The translations under genes and the position numbers were made by a program. Of a stretch of DNA of 17,963 nucleotides, positions 9,118-16,619 are shown in pieces; the first letter of the stretch is position 1, and each line of letters starts with the position of its first letter. Source of the DNA: Dehalococcoidales bacterium. Its GTDB lineage: Bacteria > Chloroflexota > Dehalococcoidia > Dehalococcoidales > RBG-16-60-22. The stretch lies in contig JADHXF010000032.1 of assembly GCA_016783105.1 (NCBI GenBank), positions 1-17,963 on the forward strand. The letters are read 5' to 3'. The notes under the pieces were generated by a model that had not been told where the DNA came from, searched no databases, and saw nothing but the letters and a program-made list of their open reading frames with translations.

Positions 9118-11271
9118 TCATTCATCCTCCTCCACAACACTATCTTCACTGGCCGGTTCGTTTTTCTTGGTCTCATACATCTGGGCCAGAAAATTCAAAC
9201 GCGCTTCTATCTTTTCCTTCCCTTTGCCTTTCGTCGCCTTTGGTTTCCCTTTCACATTGGATTCCTTAGTCCGGCCAATCGCCTGAGCAAAGGCTTTAAG
9301 CGTCGCTTCAGCCGCCTCCTCACCAGCCTCGTCGACTGCCTCGGCAACCTCCTCTTCCTCGCGATCCTCTACTTCCCCTGCCGTCTCAAAAGCTTCAAGT
9401 GACGCCTCTGCTGCTTCTCTCACCTCATTGCCAGCCGCCTCGGTGCGGAGCATGGCCCGCTCAAAAGCCTTTATGGCCGTTTCCGCTGCCTCTCTGGCAA
9501 CTCGCGTTGTCTCATCAGTGGCTTCCCTGGCGGCTCGTATCGTGGACTCAGTGGCCTCCCTGGCTGCCTTCGCCGATTCTTCCGTAGTCTCTCTTGTCTC
9601 CTGGCTTATTGCCTCCGCTCGACTTATCGCTTCTTCAAAGGCTTTCACTGAAGTTTCGGCTGCCTCCCTGGCAGCCTGGGTGGCCAGTCTGGTAGCTTCT
9701 TTTACTGCCCTGATCGATTCATCCGCCGTATCTTTGGTTTCTTTGCCGATTGCCTCAGCCCGGCTCATCGCCTCCTGCGAAGCTGTGGTCGCTGCCTCCG
9801 TTGCCTCCCTGGCAATACGAATTGCTTCATCTATTGCCACCTGAGCTGCCTGCGCTGCCGATTCGTTGGTTTCCCTGGCCTCCCGTCCGATTTCTTCAGC
9901 CCGGCTTATCGCCTCCTGCGAAGTCGAGGTTGATGCCTCAGCCGTTTCCTGGGCAGCTTTAATCGCCGCCTCAGAGGCCTCCTGGGTTGCCCTGACAGAA
10001 GTATCGGCAGTTTCCTTGGCTTCCTGACTAATCTGTTCTATCCGGCTTATCGACTCTTCTGAGGCCCTGGCTGACGCCTCAGCCTTCTCCTGTGTGGTCC
10101 TGACCGCTTCCCCGGCCTTCTCCAGTGTCTCGTTGCTCATCGCCTCGACACGGTCAAGCGCCTCCTGAAAGGCCTTAACCAACTCGTCATGCGCCGTTTT
10201 TATCTCATTTCTAATTTCTTCGGCACGGCTGATTGCATCCTGCGAATCTCTGGACGATGCTTCAGCTGCTTCCTTGGAGGCGGCAATTGCAGCGTCAACA
10301 GCCTCAACAGTGGCTCTCGTAGCCGCCTCTATTGCTGCCCTGTTTTCCCTGCTTATTATCTCGGCTCTGACTATCGCTTCCTGTGAGGCCCTGGCGGAAT
10401 TCCCCGCCGCCAATTTGGTATCTTTGCTTATGGCCTCAGCACGAACGATTGCTTCCTGTGAGGTTCTCAATGATGTCTCGGCAAGACCTTTAGCATCGGT
10501 GCTTATTGTCTCTGCCCTGAGTGCCACTCCATGAGCCGCTTTCGACGCCGTCTCAGCCATCTCCATGGTCGTCCGGCTGACCTTTTCTGCCTTGCTGGCG
10601 GCCTCTCTTGCTTCCTTTATCGATGCTTCAGCGGCTTCCCTGGCCTCACGACTAACTTTCTCTGCTCTACCGGAAGCCTCCTTAGCTGCCCTGATGGATT
10701 CTGCAGATGCCTCTTTGGCAATCCGACCGGCTTCCTCAGTTTTATCAAGTTCCTCTCTGGCTGCCCTGGCTGCAGACTCAGCGACCTCTTTAGCCTCGTT
10801 GCTTATAGTGCTGACCCGGTTCAGCCCTTCTTCCGAGGCAACATAGGCCGCCTCTGCTGCCTCCATGGCCTCCTTGCTTATCTCTTCGGCCCGGCTGATT
10901 GCATCCTGAAAACGATTCGTGATTGTTTTGGCGGCTTCCTTTGGAGTGCGAGCAGTTTCTTCAGCCCGTTCTATCGCCTCTTCGGTTCCTTTAATGGCAG
11001 CGTCAGCACCTTCCCTGATCTCCCGGTTTACTTCCTCAACACGCTGTATCGCCTCTTCGGCAGACCTGGCCGCGGCCTCAGCGGCTTCTTTCGACTCCCG
11101 GCTGATTTGCTCCGCGCGTTTAATCGCTCTCTGAGCAGCCCTGGTGGTCTCTCCCGCCGCCTCTATCGCCGCAAGGTTTAGCTGTTCAGCCCGGGCAACA
11201 GCCTTCTCAAGGGTTTCAATATCCTGCCCGGCACTATCCAGTACTTCGCTTGAAGGTATCTCTCTCGCCAT
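9118..11271 (-). CDS. long Ala/Glu-rich helical repeat protein, 717 residues
   Basis: No named family recognised; similarity searches would probably return generic coiled-coil or apolipoprotein-like hits. From the ATG at 11271 the protein is a 20-residue head, 607 residues of exact repeats (21-627) and a 90-residue tail. The repeats are nineteen 25-residue units of the form xQEAIxRAEEISxE plus an 11-residue part like AKEAAEASIRA, and twelve separate 11-residue units like AREATESTIRA. There is no Pro after the head until the tail except one in the fourth unit. The tail has an acidic stretch, a basic patch at about 673-687 (KGKPKATKGKGK) and an acidic end. No signal peptide or membrane segment is seen. 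A GTG at 11280 is an alternative start; GGGA near the ATG favours 11271, weakly. It is divergent from the second CetZ-like gene. A rod-like scaffold is the likely role. Confidence 0.85.
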   Translation of the reverse strand: MAREIPSSEVLDSAGQDIETLEKAVARAEQLNLAAIEAAGETTRAAQRAIKRAEQISRESKEAAEAAARSAEEAIQRVEEVNREIREGADAAIKGTEEAIERAEETARTPKEAAKTITNRFQDAISRAEEISKEAMEAAEAAYVASEEGLNRVSTISNEAKEVAESAARAAREELDKTEEAGRIAKEASAESIRAAKEASGRAEKVSREAREAAEASIKEAREAASKAEKVSRTTMEMAETASKAAHGVALRAETISTDAKGLAETSLRTSQEAIVRAEAISKDTKLAAGNSARASQEAIVRAEIISRENRAAIEAATRATVEAVDAAIAASKEAAEASSRDSQDAISRAEEIRNEIKTAHDELVKAFQEALDRVEAMSNETLEKAGEAVRTTQEKAEASARASEESISRIEQISQEAKETADTSVRATQEASEAAIKAAQETAEASTSTSQEAISRAEEIGREARETNESAAQAAQVAIDEAIRIAREATEAATTASQEAMSRAEAIGKETKDTADESIRAVKEATRLATQAAREAAETSVKAFEEAISRAEAISQETRETTEESAKAAREATESTIRAAREATDETTRVAREAAETAIKAFERAMLRTEAAGNEVREAAEASLEAFETAGEVEDREEEEVAEAVDEAGEEAAEATLKAFAQAIGRTKESNVKGKPKATKGKGKEKIEARLNFLAQMYETKKNEPASEDSVVEEDE
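9391..11211 (-). repeat. 25/11-residue coding repeat array
   Basis: In-frame repeat array inside the 717-residue protein. Read from 11211 downward there are twelve 25-residue units back to back (to 10312). Then follow, in residues: 22, 25, 25, 11, 25, 22, 25, 22, 25, 22, 25, 33 and 25. Every non-25 block is a multiple of 11. In the later part a 25+22 pair (47 residues, 141 bases) is iterated three times. At DNA level this shows as near-identical segments, for example TCAGCCCGGCT starting at 9755 and again at 9896, exactly 141 bases apart. Confidence 0.85.
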
Positions 11272-11298
11272 CAATCCCACACCAATTTGTTTTACACA

Positions 11299-11327
11299 AT
11301 TCTAATATAGGTAGTTTAGTTTTTCAA
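11299..11327 (-). promoter_or_regulatory. promoter for the helical-repeat genes
   Basis: On the - strand, TTGAAA (11327-11322) and TAGAAT (11304-11299) are 17 bases apart, each one mismatch from consensus. The predicted start near 11292 gives a leader of about 12-21 bases to the GTG or ATG. It probably drives both - strand genes. Confidence 0.65.
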
Positions 11328-11470
11328 CATTTTTTATTGAATTAGCAAGCCTCTATGATAAAAAAATCCTATTAGCGAGTTTAGCACCCGCCGCATTGTT
11401 TTATCCACCCTGACGTTATTACCAGGTACTTTATTACTAGAAAAATCTATGACTGTTAGAGATAAAGTAA

Positions 11471-11500
11471 TTGACATTCAATGGCAAGTGTGTTTAAAAT
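11471..11500 (+). promoter_or_regulatory. promoter for second CetZ-like gene
   Basis: TTGACA at 11471-11476 and TAAAAT at 11495-11500, 18-base spacing, with the same TTGACATT and TAAAATAAC contexts as the first copy's promoter at 7218. Start near 11507, leader about 28 bases, with GAGGTG at 11525-11530 as ribosome site. The stretch 11328-11470 between the two divergent promoters holds no gene that I can see. Confidence 0.75.
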
Positions 11501-11534
11501 AACTAAACTCTATAAATATGTTTAGAGGTGAGCT

Positions 11535-12713
11535 ATGAAACTGGTAGTTGTGGGTTTCGGACAATGTGGCGGTCGAATTGCAGATGAGTTCTCCCGGCTG
11601 AACAAGAGAGCAAAAAGCTCGCGTGGCATTGAGATAATTACTGGCTGCTATGCGGTCAATACTGATGCTGCTGACCTTAGTGGGCTGACCAGCATTAAAA
11701 AGGACTACCAGCATAGAATCCTCATCGGCAGCCGTAAGACCGGCGGCCACGGCGTGGGCAAAATAAACGAACTTGGTGCTGAAATCGCCAGAGAGGACCA
11801 CGACAAGGTAATCGACGCCATAAGGACCACGAAACGGTTCTTTGATACGGATGCTTTTCTGTTTATTGCCAGTGCCGCTGGCGGCACCGGCTCCGGGTCA
11901 GTCGCGGTCGTGACTCAACACGTAAAAGAACGCTATGCCGACAAACCGATTTACAACCTCATTGTTCTTCCCTTCGAACATGAGGAAACCACCGAGGACA
12001 GAACCATATATAATACTGCCACCTGCCTGAAGTCCTGTTACTCCGTGGCTGATGCCGTATTTCTGGTGGATAACCAGAGGTTTGTCCGCAAGGATTCCTC
12101 CATAAAAGGCAATCTAACCAAAATCAACAGCATGATCGCCGAGCCATTCTACAATATGCTGTGCGCCGGCGAGGAGACGAAAGCCAAATACATCGCCTCC
12201 AAAGTGCTTGATGGCGGCGACATCATACAGACCCTGGTTGGCTGGACGGTCATCGGGTACGGCAGGTCTGACATTCCTTTAATCAGGTTCCGCCGGGAAT
12301 CAAAGCGCGATTTCAGGCAGAAGGGCGATGAAACCCTCAAGGGCGTCCAGGCCATGGACGAGGCCATAAGCGAGCTGTCTCTGAAGTGTAATCCCGTGGA
12401 TTCCAAGCGAGCTCTGTACCTCCTCTCAGCGCCGGGCAAAGAGATGAATATGGACATGATAAAGGCCCTCGGCGATTATATGAGGGATATCGCTCCGGAA
12501 GCGTTTATCAGAAACGGAGATTATCCACGGGAGAGAGGCATGCTCGATGTTACCGTAATCCTGTCCGAGCTCAGTGATGTGGAAAAGGTGAGAAACTACT
12601 ACTCTCAATCAACCAGCCTTATCCCCGAATTCAAGAAGCGGCAGGAAGAAACCGAAGTCAAACTGAGAGCTATTGAAGACGCCTCCAAGGATATACCCTC
12701 CCTGCTCTCCTGA
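11535..12713 (+). CDS. CetZ/FtsZ-like tubulin superfamily GTPase, copy 2
   Basis: A 392-residue paralogue of the gene at 7275, colinear with no gaps through at least the T7 loop; 43 of the first 60 residues are identical. It keeps GFGQCGGR at 7-14, NTDAADLSGL at 42-51, GGHGVG...NELGAEIA at 70-84, GGTGSG at 116-121, and the T7 loop VLDGGDI with Asp226 and Asp229. The most different parts are residues 27-40, the segment around 248-270 and the last 50 residues. It ends DIPSLLS. The ATG at 11535 has a good GAGGTG ribosome site, unlike copy 1, so translation rates may differ. It is divergent from the long helical-repeat gene and ends at a strong terminator. Co-polymerisation with, or antagonism of, copy 1 is possible but not shown. 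Confidence 0.88.
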   Translation: MKLVVVGFGQCGGRIADEFSRLNKRAKSSRGIEIITGCYAVNTDAADLSGLTSIKKDYQHRILIGSRKTGGHGVGKINELGAEIAREDHDKVIDAIRTTKRFFDTDAFLFIASAAGGTGSGSVAVVTQHVKERYADKPIYNLIVLPFEHEETTEDRTIYNTATCLKSCYSVADAVFLVDNQRFVRKDSSIKGNLTKINSMIAEPFYNMLCAGEETKAKYIASKVLDGGDIIQTLVGWTVIGYGRSDIPLIRFRRESKRDFRQKGDETLKGVQAMDEAISELSLKCNPVDSKRALYLLSAPGKEMNMDMIKALGDYMRDIAPEAFIRNGDYPRERGMLDVTVILSELSDVEKVRNYYSQSTSLIPEFKKRQEETEVKLRAIEDASKDIPSLLS

Positions 12714-12730
12714 AGCAAATTAGACCGACG

Positions 12731-12788
12731 AGCCAGCTTTACGAGCGGATGATTATAAATCCGAAGCCGTAAAGCTGGCTTTTATTTT
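12731..12788 (+). terminator. intrinsic terminator after second CetZ-like gene
   Basis: AGCCAGCTTTACG at 12731-12743 pairs perfectly with CGTAAAGCTGGCT at 12768-12780. An inner 5-bp stem (CGGAT 12746-12750, ATCCG 12759-12763) stacks within the loop, and TTTTATTTT follows at 12780-12788. It isolates the cytoskeletal block from dnaX. Confidence 0.92.
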
Positions 12789-12860
12789 GGGCCACACAGA
12801 GAATCAGTAAAATGACGAACCACCGTTCTGGACACGTCTTCATTGCGGACAGCAATCGCC

Positions 12861-12889
12861 TAGAAACGCCATCGCATATGGGTTATAAT
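12861..12889 (+). promoter_or_regulatory. dnaX promoter, probably giving a leaderless mRNA
   Basis: TATAAT at 12884-12889 is a perfect -10, with TAGAAA (4 of 6) at 12861-12866 and 17-base spacing. Normal start placement puts +1 at about 12896, directly at the dnaX ATG (12897). Confidence 0.6.
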
Positions 12890-12896
12890 AGATAAA

Positions 12897-14582
12897 ATGG
12901 CTTCTCAGGTCTTTTATCGCCGGTGGCGTCCGCAGACCCTGGCTGAGGTGGTCGGCCAGGAACAGGTAACCAAGACACTGCAAAATGCCCTGAGCAGCGG
13001 TCATGTCTCTCATGCTTACCTTTTCTGCGGTCCACGCGGTACCGGCAAGACCAGTACCGGACGCATTCTCGCCAAGGCGGTCAACTGCCTCACCAACGAA
13101 GGCAAGGGTGAACCCTGCAATGCCTGTGAGAGGTGTCAGGCAATCACCGAAGGCAGAGCTCTGGACGTCATTGAAATTGACGCCGCCAGCAACACCGGTG
13201 TGGATAACATACGCGACCTCAGGGAAAGAGTTAATTACGCTCCAAACGAAGCTCAATACAAGGTCTATATCATCGATGAAGTTCACATGCTGAGCACCAG
13301 TGCCTCCAATGCGCTGCTCAAGACCCTGGAAGAGCCGCCACCGCATGTCATTTTCGTGCTGGCCACCACCGAGGCCCATAAAGTCCTCCCCACCGTCATG
13401 TCACGCTGCCAGCGTTTTGATTTCAGGCGCATTTCACAGGCCGATGTGGTGACCAAATTAACCTACATCGGCAAGAAAGAGACCATTAAAATCGAGACCG
13501 AGGCACTGCGGCTCATTGCCAGGGCCACCACCGGCAGCCTGCGCGATGCCGAAAATCTCCTGGAACAGTTGACGACCTACTACGGTAACAAGGTCACCCT
13601 GCCACAGGTCCAGATAATCCTGGGCATTACCGGCGACTGGCGCGCCAAAGAGATAGCAAAACATATCGTTAACCATGACGTCGCCGCCGGAGTATCGACG
13701 ATAAATAGCGTCAACAGTGATGGCCTTGACCTGCGCCAGTTCAATCGTGAACTGGTGGAATACCTCAGGGCACTGCTGCTGGTGAAAACGGGCTCCGACG
13801 AATCAATAGACCTGCCCGCTGAGGACATTGCAGAATTAAAGGAGCTGGCCGGCAAGACATCATTACCTCAGATATTAAAAGCGGTAAAGCTTTTCGGGCA
13901 GCTTGACCTCAATCTCGATAATTACTCCACCTTACCTCTGGAGCTGGCGCTAGTGGACGCAACCCTGCCTTCGGGCAAAGAACCACCGGTAACGAAGGTA
14001 GAACCTGAGGCACGCCAGCCAGTGAAACCGGCGGCTCCGGAAGCGCCGCCACCGGCACGGGAAAAGGCCATTGCCAAAGAAGAGCTTCCTCGTAAACCGG
14101 CGGCAGAGCCAAAACGCGAGCCAGAACCAGCCCCGGCAGAGGAAATGGTTAAACCAGAATCCGAACTGGAACCAGCTCCGACGCCAGAACCGGTAGAGGA
14201 AAAAGGTGAACCAGAACCGGCAGAGGCGGCCCCCGCAGTCCCCGCCTCCGCCAGCGATGAAGAAATCGAGCACCTGCAACTGAACTGGCTGAAGTTCATC
14301 CGGGATGCCCCTCCCAGCATGAGCCGAACCCCGGCCGCCGCCCTGCTCAGGAGTGCCAGGCCAAAGACTATCGAGAACAATACCGTTATCCTGTCATTCC
14401 GGTTCCCGTTGCACAAGGAAAATATGGAAAAAACGGAAAATCAGAAGATAGCCGAGCAGATAATCAGCAACTTCCTGGGTCACGCCTGCCGTGTTCGCTG
14501 TGTCTACGAACCGGAAGCGAACCACCTGATCGAAGAAGCCCTGAAAATAGGCGCCCAGATTATTGAATCGGAGGAGAAATGA
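12897..14582 (+). CDS. dnaX: DNA polymerase III subunit gamma/tau
   Basis: The clamp-loader ATPase subunit of the replicative polymerase. It has 561 residues. The AAA+ core is complete: VFYRRWRP at 5-12, Walker A GPRGTGKT at 45-52, zinc-binding Cys64, Cys74, Cys77 and Cys80, Walker B YIIDEVHM at 124-131 and the SRC sensor motif at 169-171. After domain III comes a flexible linker of about 90 residues rich in Pro, Glu and Ala (roughly 360-450), then a short C-terminal domain to 561. The ATG at 12897 has no room for a ribosome site because the -10 box ends 7 bases upstream. Its stop codon overlaps the ybaB start as ATGA, the classic dnaX-ybaB-recR arrangement. No slippery sequence in the right frame was found, so a frameshifted gamma form is not predicted. 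Confidence 0.96.
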   Translation: MASQVFYRRWRPQTLAEVVGQEQVTKTLQNALSSGHVSHAYLFCGPRGTGKTSTGRILAKAVNCLTNEGKGEPCNACERCQAITEGRALDVIEIDAASNTGVDNIRDLRERVNYAPNEAQYKVYIIDEVHMLSTSASNALLKTLEEPPPHVIFVLATTEAHKVLPTVMSRCQRFDFRRISQADVVTKLTYIGKKETIKIETEALRLIARATTGSLRDAENLLEQLTTYYGNKVTLPQVQIILGITGDWRAKEIAKHIVNHDVAAGVSTINSVNSDGLDLRQFNRELVEYLRALLLVKTGSDESIDLPAEDIAELKELAGKTSLPQILKAVKLFGQLDLNLDNYSTLPLELALVDATLPSGKEPPVTKVEPEARQPVKPAAPEAPPPAREKAIAKEELPRKPAAEPKREPEPAPAEEMVKPESELEPAPTPEPVEEKGEPEPAEAAPAVPASASDEEIEHLQLNWLKFIRDAPPSMSRTPAAALLRSARPKTIENNTVILSFRFPLHKENMEKTENQKIAEQIISNFLGHACRVRCVYEPEANHLIEEALKIGAQIIESEEK

Positions 14583-14884
14583 ACAAGTTTATGTTTCAAC
14601 AGGCCCAGAAACTTCAGGCAAAACTGGCCAAAGCCCAGGAAGAATTGAGCAACCTGACTGTCGAGGGCAGTTCCGGCGGTGGTGCCGTTAAGGTCACCAT
14701 GAACGGCCAGCAGAAAATACAGTCGGTCGAAATATCACCCGAAGTGGTCAACCCGGAAGACATCGAGCTTCTCCAGGATTTGGTACTGACCGCGGTCAGT
14801 GAAGCCCTGGCCAAGTCCCAGGAGGAGGCCGCCAAACAACTTGGAAGCGTTACCGGCGGCCTTAATATTCCCGGGCTGACCTAA
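14579..14884 (+). CDS. ybaB: YbaB/EbfC family nucleoid-associated protein
   Basis: A 101-residue DNA-binding protein of the YbaB/EbfC family, acting as a dimer on the nucleoid. Family features are the N-terminal helix [18 protein letters not shown], then [15 protein letters not shown] and VEISPEVV, ending in a Gly-rich tail ([14 protein letters not shown]). It overlaps the dnaX stop by 4 bases (ATGA), with GAGGAG at 14571-14576 just ahead. A second in-frame ATG at 14591 would give a shorter form with a more distant ribosome site. It is followed 22 bases later by recR, as in most bacteria. Confidence 0.94.
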   Translation: MNKFMFQQAQKLQAKLAKAQEELSNLTVEGSSGGGAVKVTMNGQQKIQSVEISPEVVNPEDIELLQDLVLTAVSEALAKSQEEAAKQLGSVTGGLNIPGLT

Positions 14885-14906
14885 ACCCGGTGAAGGAGAT
14901 ACCGCA

Positions 14907-15518
14907 TTGGAGCCGAATGTTCTTCCCAACGTTGATGTGATTGACAACCTTGTTCAGGAATTCAATAAGCTGCCCGGCATCGGGCCGAAGAGCGCCCAGC
15001 GTATCGTCTACTATCTGTTACGCACCGGCGATGAGCAGAGCAAGCTTCTGGCCGAAGCGATACTCTCCCTGAAACGGAAAATTACCCTCTGCTCGACCTG
15101 CTTTAACGTAACCGAGTCCGACCCCTGCTCCCTTTGCCGCGGTGATAAGCGCGACCGCAGCCAGATATGCATCGTGGAGCAACCCCAGGACATCCTGGCA
15201 CTGGAGCACACTGGTATTTATCAAGGAATGTACCACGTTCTGCACGGGGCCATTTCCCCCACCGAAGGCATCGGGACGGAAGACATCAGAATAAGAGAAC
15301 TTATGAACAGACTGAAAGACGGCTCGGTCAAGGAAGTTATTCTGGCCACCAACCCCAACCTTGAAGGAGAACAGACCGCCATGTACCTGAGCCGCCTGAT
15401 TACGCCGCTGGGCATCAGGGTTACCCGCCTCGCCCGTGGTCTGCCCTTCGGCACCGAGCTTGAATACGCCGACGATGTAACGCTTACGCGCGCCATAGAA
15501 GGCAGACAGGAATTTTGA
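14907..15518 (+). CDS. recR: recombination protein RecR
   Basis: Works with RecF and RecO to load RecA on single-stranded DNA at gaps. The 203-residue protein has the helix-hairpin-helix at the N terminus ([11 protein letters not shown]), a four-cysteine zinc finger ([16 protein letters not shown]), and a Toprim domain that includes [14 protein letters not shown], the [15 protein letters not shown] segment and [11 protein letters not shown]. Translation starts at TTG 14907: AAGGAGAT at 14893-14900 is 6 bases away and no nearby ATG or GTG gives the family N terminus. RecO is encoded 1.1 kb downstream; RecF is not in the window. Confidence 0.96.
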   Translation: MEPNVLPNVDVIDNLVQEFNKLPGIGPKSAQRIVYYLLRTGDEQSKLLAEAILSLKRKITLCSTCFNVTESDPCSLCRGDKRDRSQICIVEQPQDILALEHTGIYQGMYHVLHGAISPTEGIGTEDIRIRELMNRLKDGSVKEVILATNPNLEGEQTAMYLSRLITPLGIRVTRLARGLPFGTELEYADDVTLTRAIEGRQEF

Positions 15519-15542
15519 AATTTGGCTGACTAATTGTACCGG

Positions 15543-15571
15543 TTTTTAAAATTAACACCCTTCCTTATAAT
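15543..15571 (+). promoter_or_regulatory. possible promoter for the methyltransferase
   Basis: A perfect TATAAT at 15566-15571 lies in the 104-base gap after recR. The matching -35 region (TTTTTA at 15543-15548) is poor. Predicted start near 15578. Confidence 0.4.
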
Positions 15572-15622
15572 TTCCGAACTGCGACCAGAGTATCCGGTTT
15601 CAAAAAGGCCTTGAATTCGATT

Positions 15623-16264
15623 ATGGATAAAAAAATTTACTGGGACAAAAGATTCCAAAGCGAAGGCTACGTATGGGGCACGTCACCGAGCCAGACTGCC
15701 GGATATGCCGCCGGGGTATTCCACAAGAACGGAGTGAAAAAGGTCCTGGTCCCCGGCTCCGGATACGGGCGGAACACAAAAGTACTCAGCGAATCAGGCT
15801 TCGATGTCACCGGGGTTGAAGTCTCAGAGGTCGCCTGTGAGATGGCCCGGGAATACGACCCGCATACCAGAACGTATAACGGCTCCGCACTGGATATGTC
15901 TTTTGATGACAGCCGGTACGACGCCGTATACTGCTACAATGTTATGCATCTTTTCCGGGAAAAAGAGAGGAAACAGTGCTTGCAGGCGTGCGCTGATAAA
16001 GTAAAGGGCAACGGATTGCTGTTCTTCACCGTTTTCTCGGACAGGGAACCGAGCTTTGGTAAAGGTCAGGAAGTGGAAAAGAACACCTTTGAAAGCCGGC
16101 CCGGAAGACCGGTGCACTACTTCACCGAAGCCGAACTGCGCGATTATTTTGAAGGCTTTGAAATTATCGAGTCAGGGGTTACCGAAGACCCGGAAAACCA
16201 CAGTGAAGGCCCGCACACTCACGTCCTGCTCTATATTCTGGCACGGAAACCGCAATCGGAATGA
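15623..16264 (+). CDS. class I SAM-dependent methyltransferase
   Basis: A 213-residue Rossmann-fold methyltransferase. The start MDKKIYWDKRF...GYVWG is typical of the TehB/thiopurine-methyltransferase-like small-molecule group. Motif I is VLVPGSGYGRNTKVL followed by the acidic VTGVEVSE strand; NGSALDMSF and YDAVYCYNVMHLF are the later SAM-site and motif IV regions; the C terminus (THVLLYILARK) is the usual antiparallel strand pair. The substrate cannot be predicted. A TTG at 15611 opens the frame 4 codons earlier, but AAAAAGG (15602-15608) sits too close to it; the ATG at 15623 is preferred by family similarity, although its ribosome site is distant. Confidence 0.85.
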   Translation: MDKKIYWDKRFQSEGYVWGTSPSQTAGYAAGVFHKNGVKKVLVPGSGYGRNTKVLSESGFDVTGVEVSEVACEMAREYDPHTRTYNGSALDMSFDDSRYDAVYCYNVMHLFREKERKQCLQACADKVKGNGLLFFTVFSDREPSFGKGQEVEKNTFESRPGRPVHYFTEAELRDYFEGFEIIESGVTEDPENHSEGPHTHVLLYILARKPQSE

Positions 16265-16301
16265 GGGTAACTCTTCACTCAATTCTTGAAGAGGGTAAGT
16301 T

Positions 16302-16610
16302 ATGAAGACAAGGCGTCCCATTAAAGTAAAGGTTTATGTCCGGGCTATAACCGCCATCCTGCTGCTCACCATCTGGGCCCTGGTCACCTTTACTGGTATC
16401 CTTATCTGGGCGGCACCCTCCGTACAGCGGTCTGGTCAACAGCTCCTTCTTTTCGACCTGACCAAAAGCGAATGGGGTGATATTCATTTCTGGGTGGCGG
16501 TGGCCACCGTTGCTGTCACGCTGATTCACATTATCATTGACTGGAAAGCACTGCGAGGGGTTATCCGCTATCTGGTCAGCGTCCACCGGGAGCGGGGAAT
16601 ACGGGGGTAA
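16302..16610 (+). CDS. small two-helix membrane protein, DUF4405-like
   Basis: A 102-residue inner-membrane protein with a basic N terminus (KTRRPIKVKVYVR), one membrane helix at about 15-38 (AITAILLLTIWALVTFTGILIWAA) and a second at about 60-79 (HFWVAVATVAVTLIHIIIDW). His62 and His75 in and near the second helix, and the general layout, match DUF4405-type cytochrome b561-related proteins, where such histidines can carry haem; this assignment is tentative. GAGGGT at 16291-16296 is 5 bases before the ATG. The upstream 6-bp stem CTCTTC/GAAGAG (16271-16276, 16288-16293) partly covers that site. recO follows after 9 bases, so the two are probably co-transcribed. Confidence 0.7.
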   Translation: MKTRRPIKVKVYVRAITAILLLTIWALVTFTGILIWAAPSVQRSGQQLLLFDLTKSEWGDIHFWVAVATVAVTLIHIIIDWKALRGVIRYLVSVHRERGIRG

Positions 16611-16619
16611 GATGCTGAA

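Noticed and set aside
9428..11181. Long + strand open frames rich in Ala, Ser and Leu across the repeat gene
   Set aside because: They are antisense reflections of the repetitive, GC-rich coding strand; none has a ribosome site or recognisable domain, and the - strand reading gives exact unit lengths.
14199..14440. A-rich runs in dnaX as a programmed frameshift site
   Set aside because: The A runs are in the wrong frame for an X XXY YYZ slip and no stimulating hairpin is evident.
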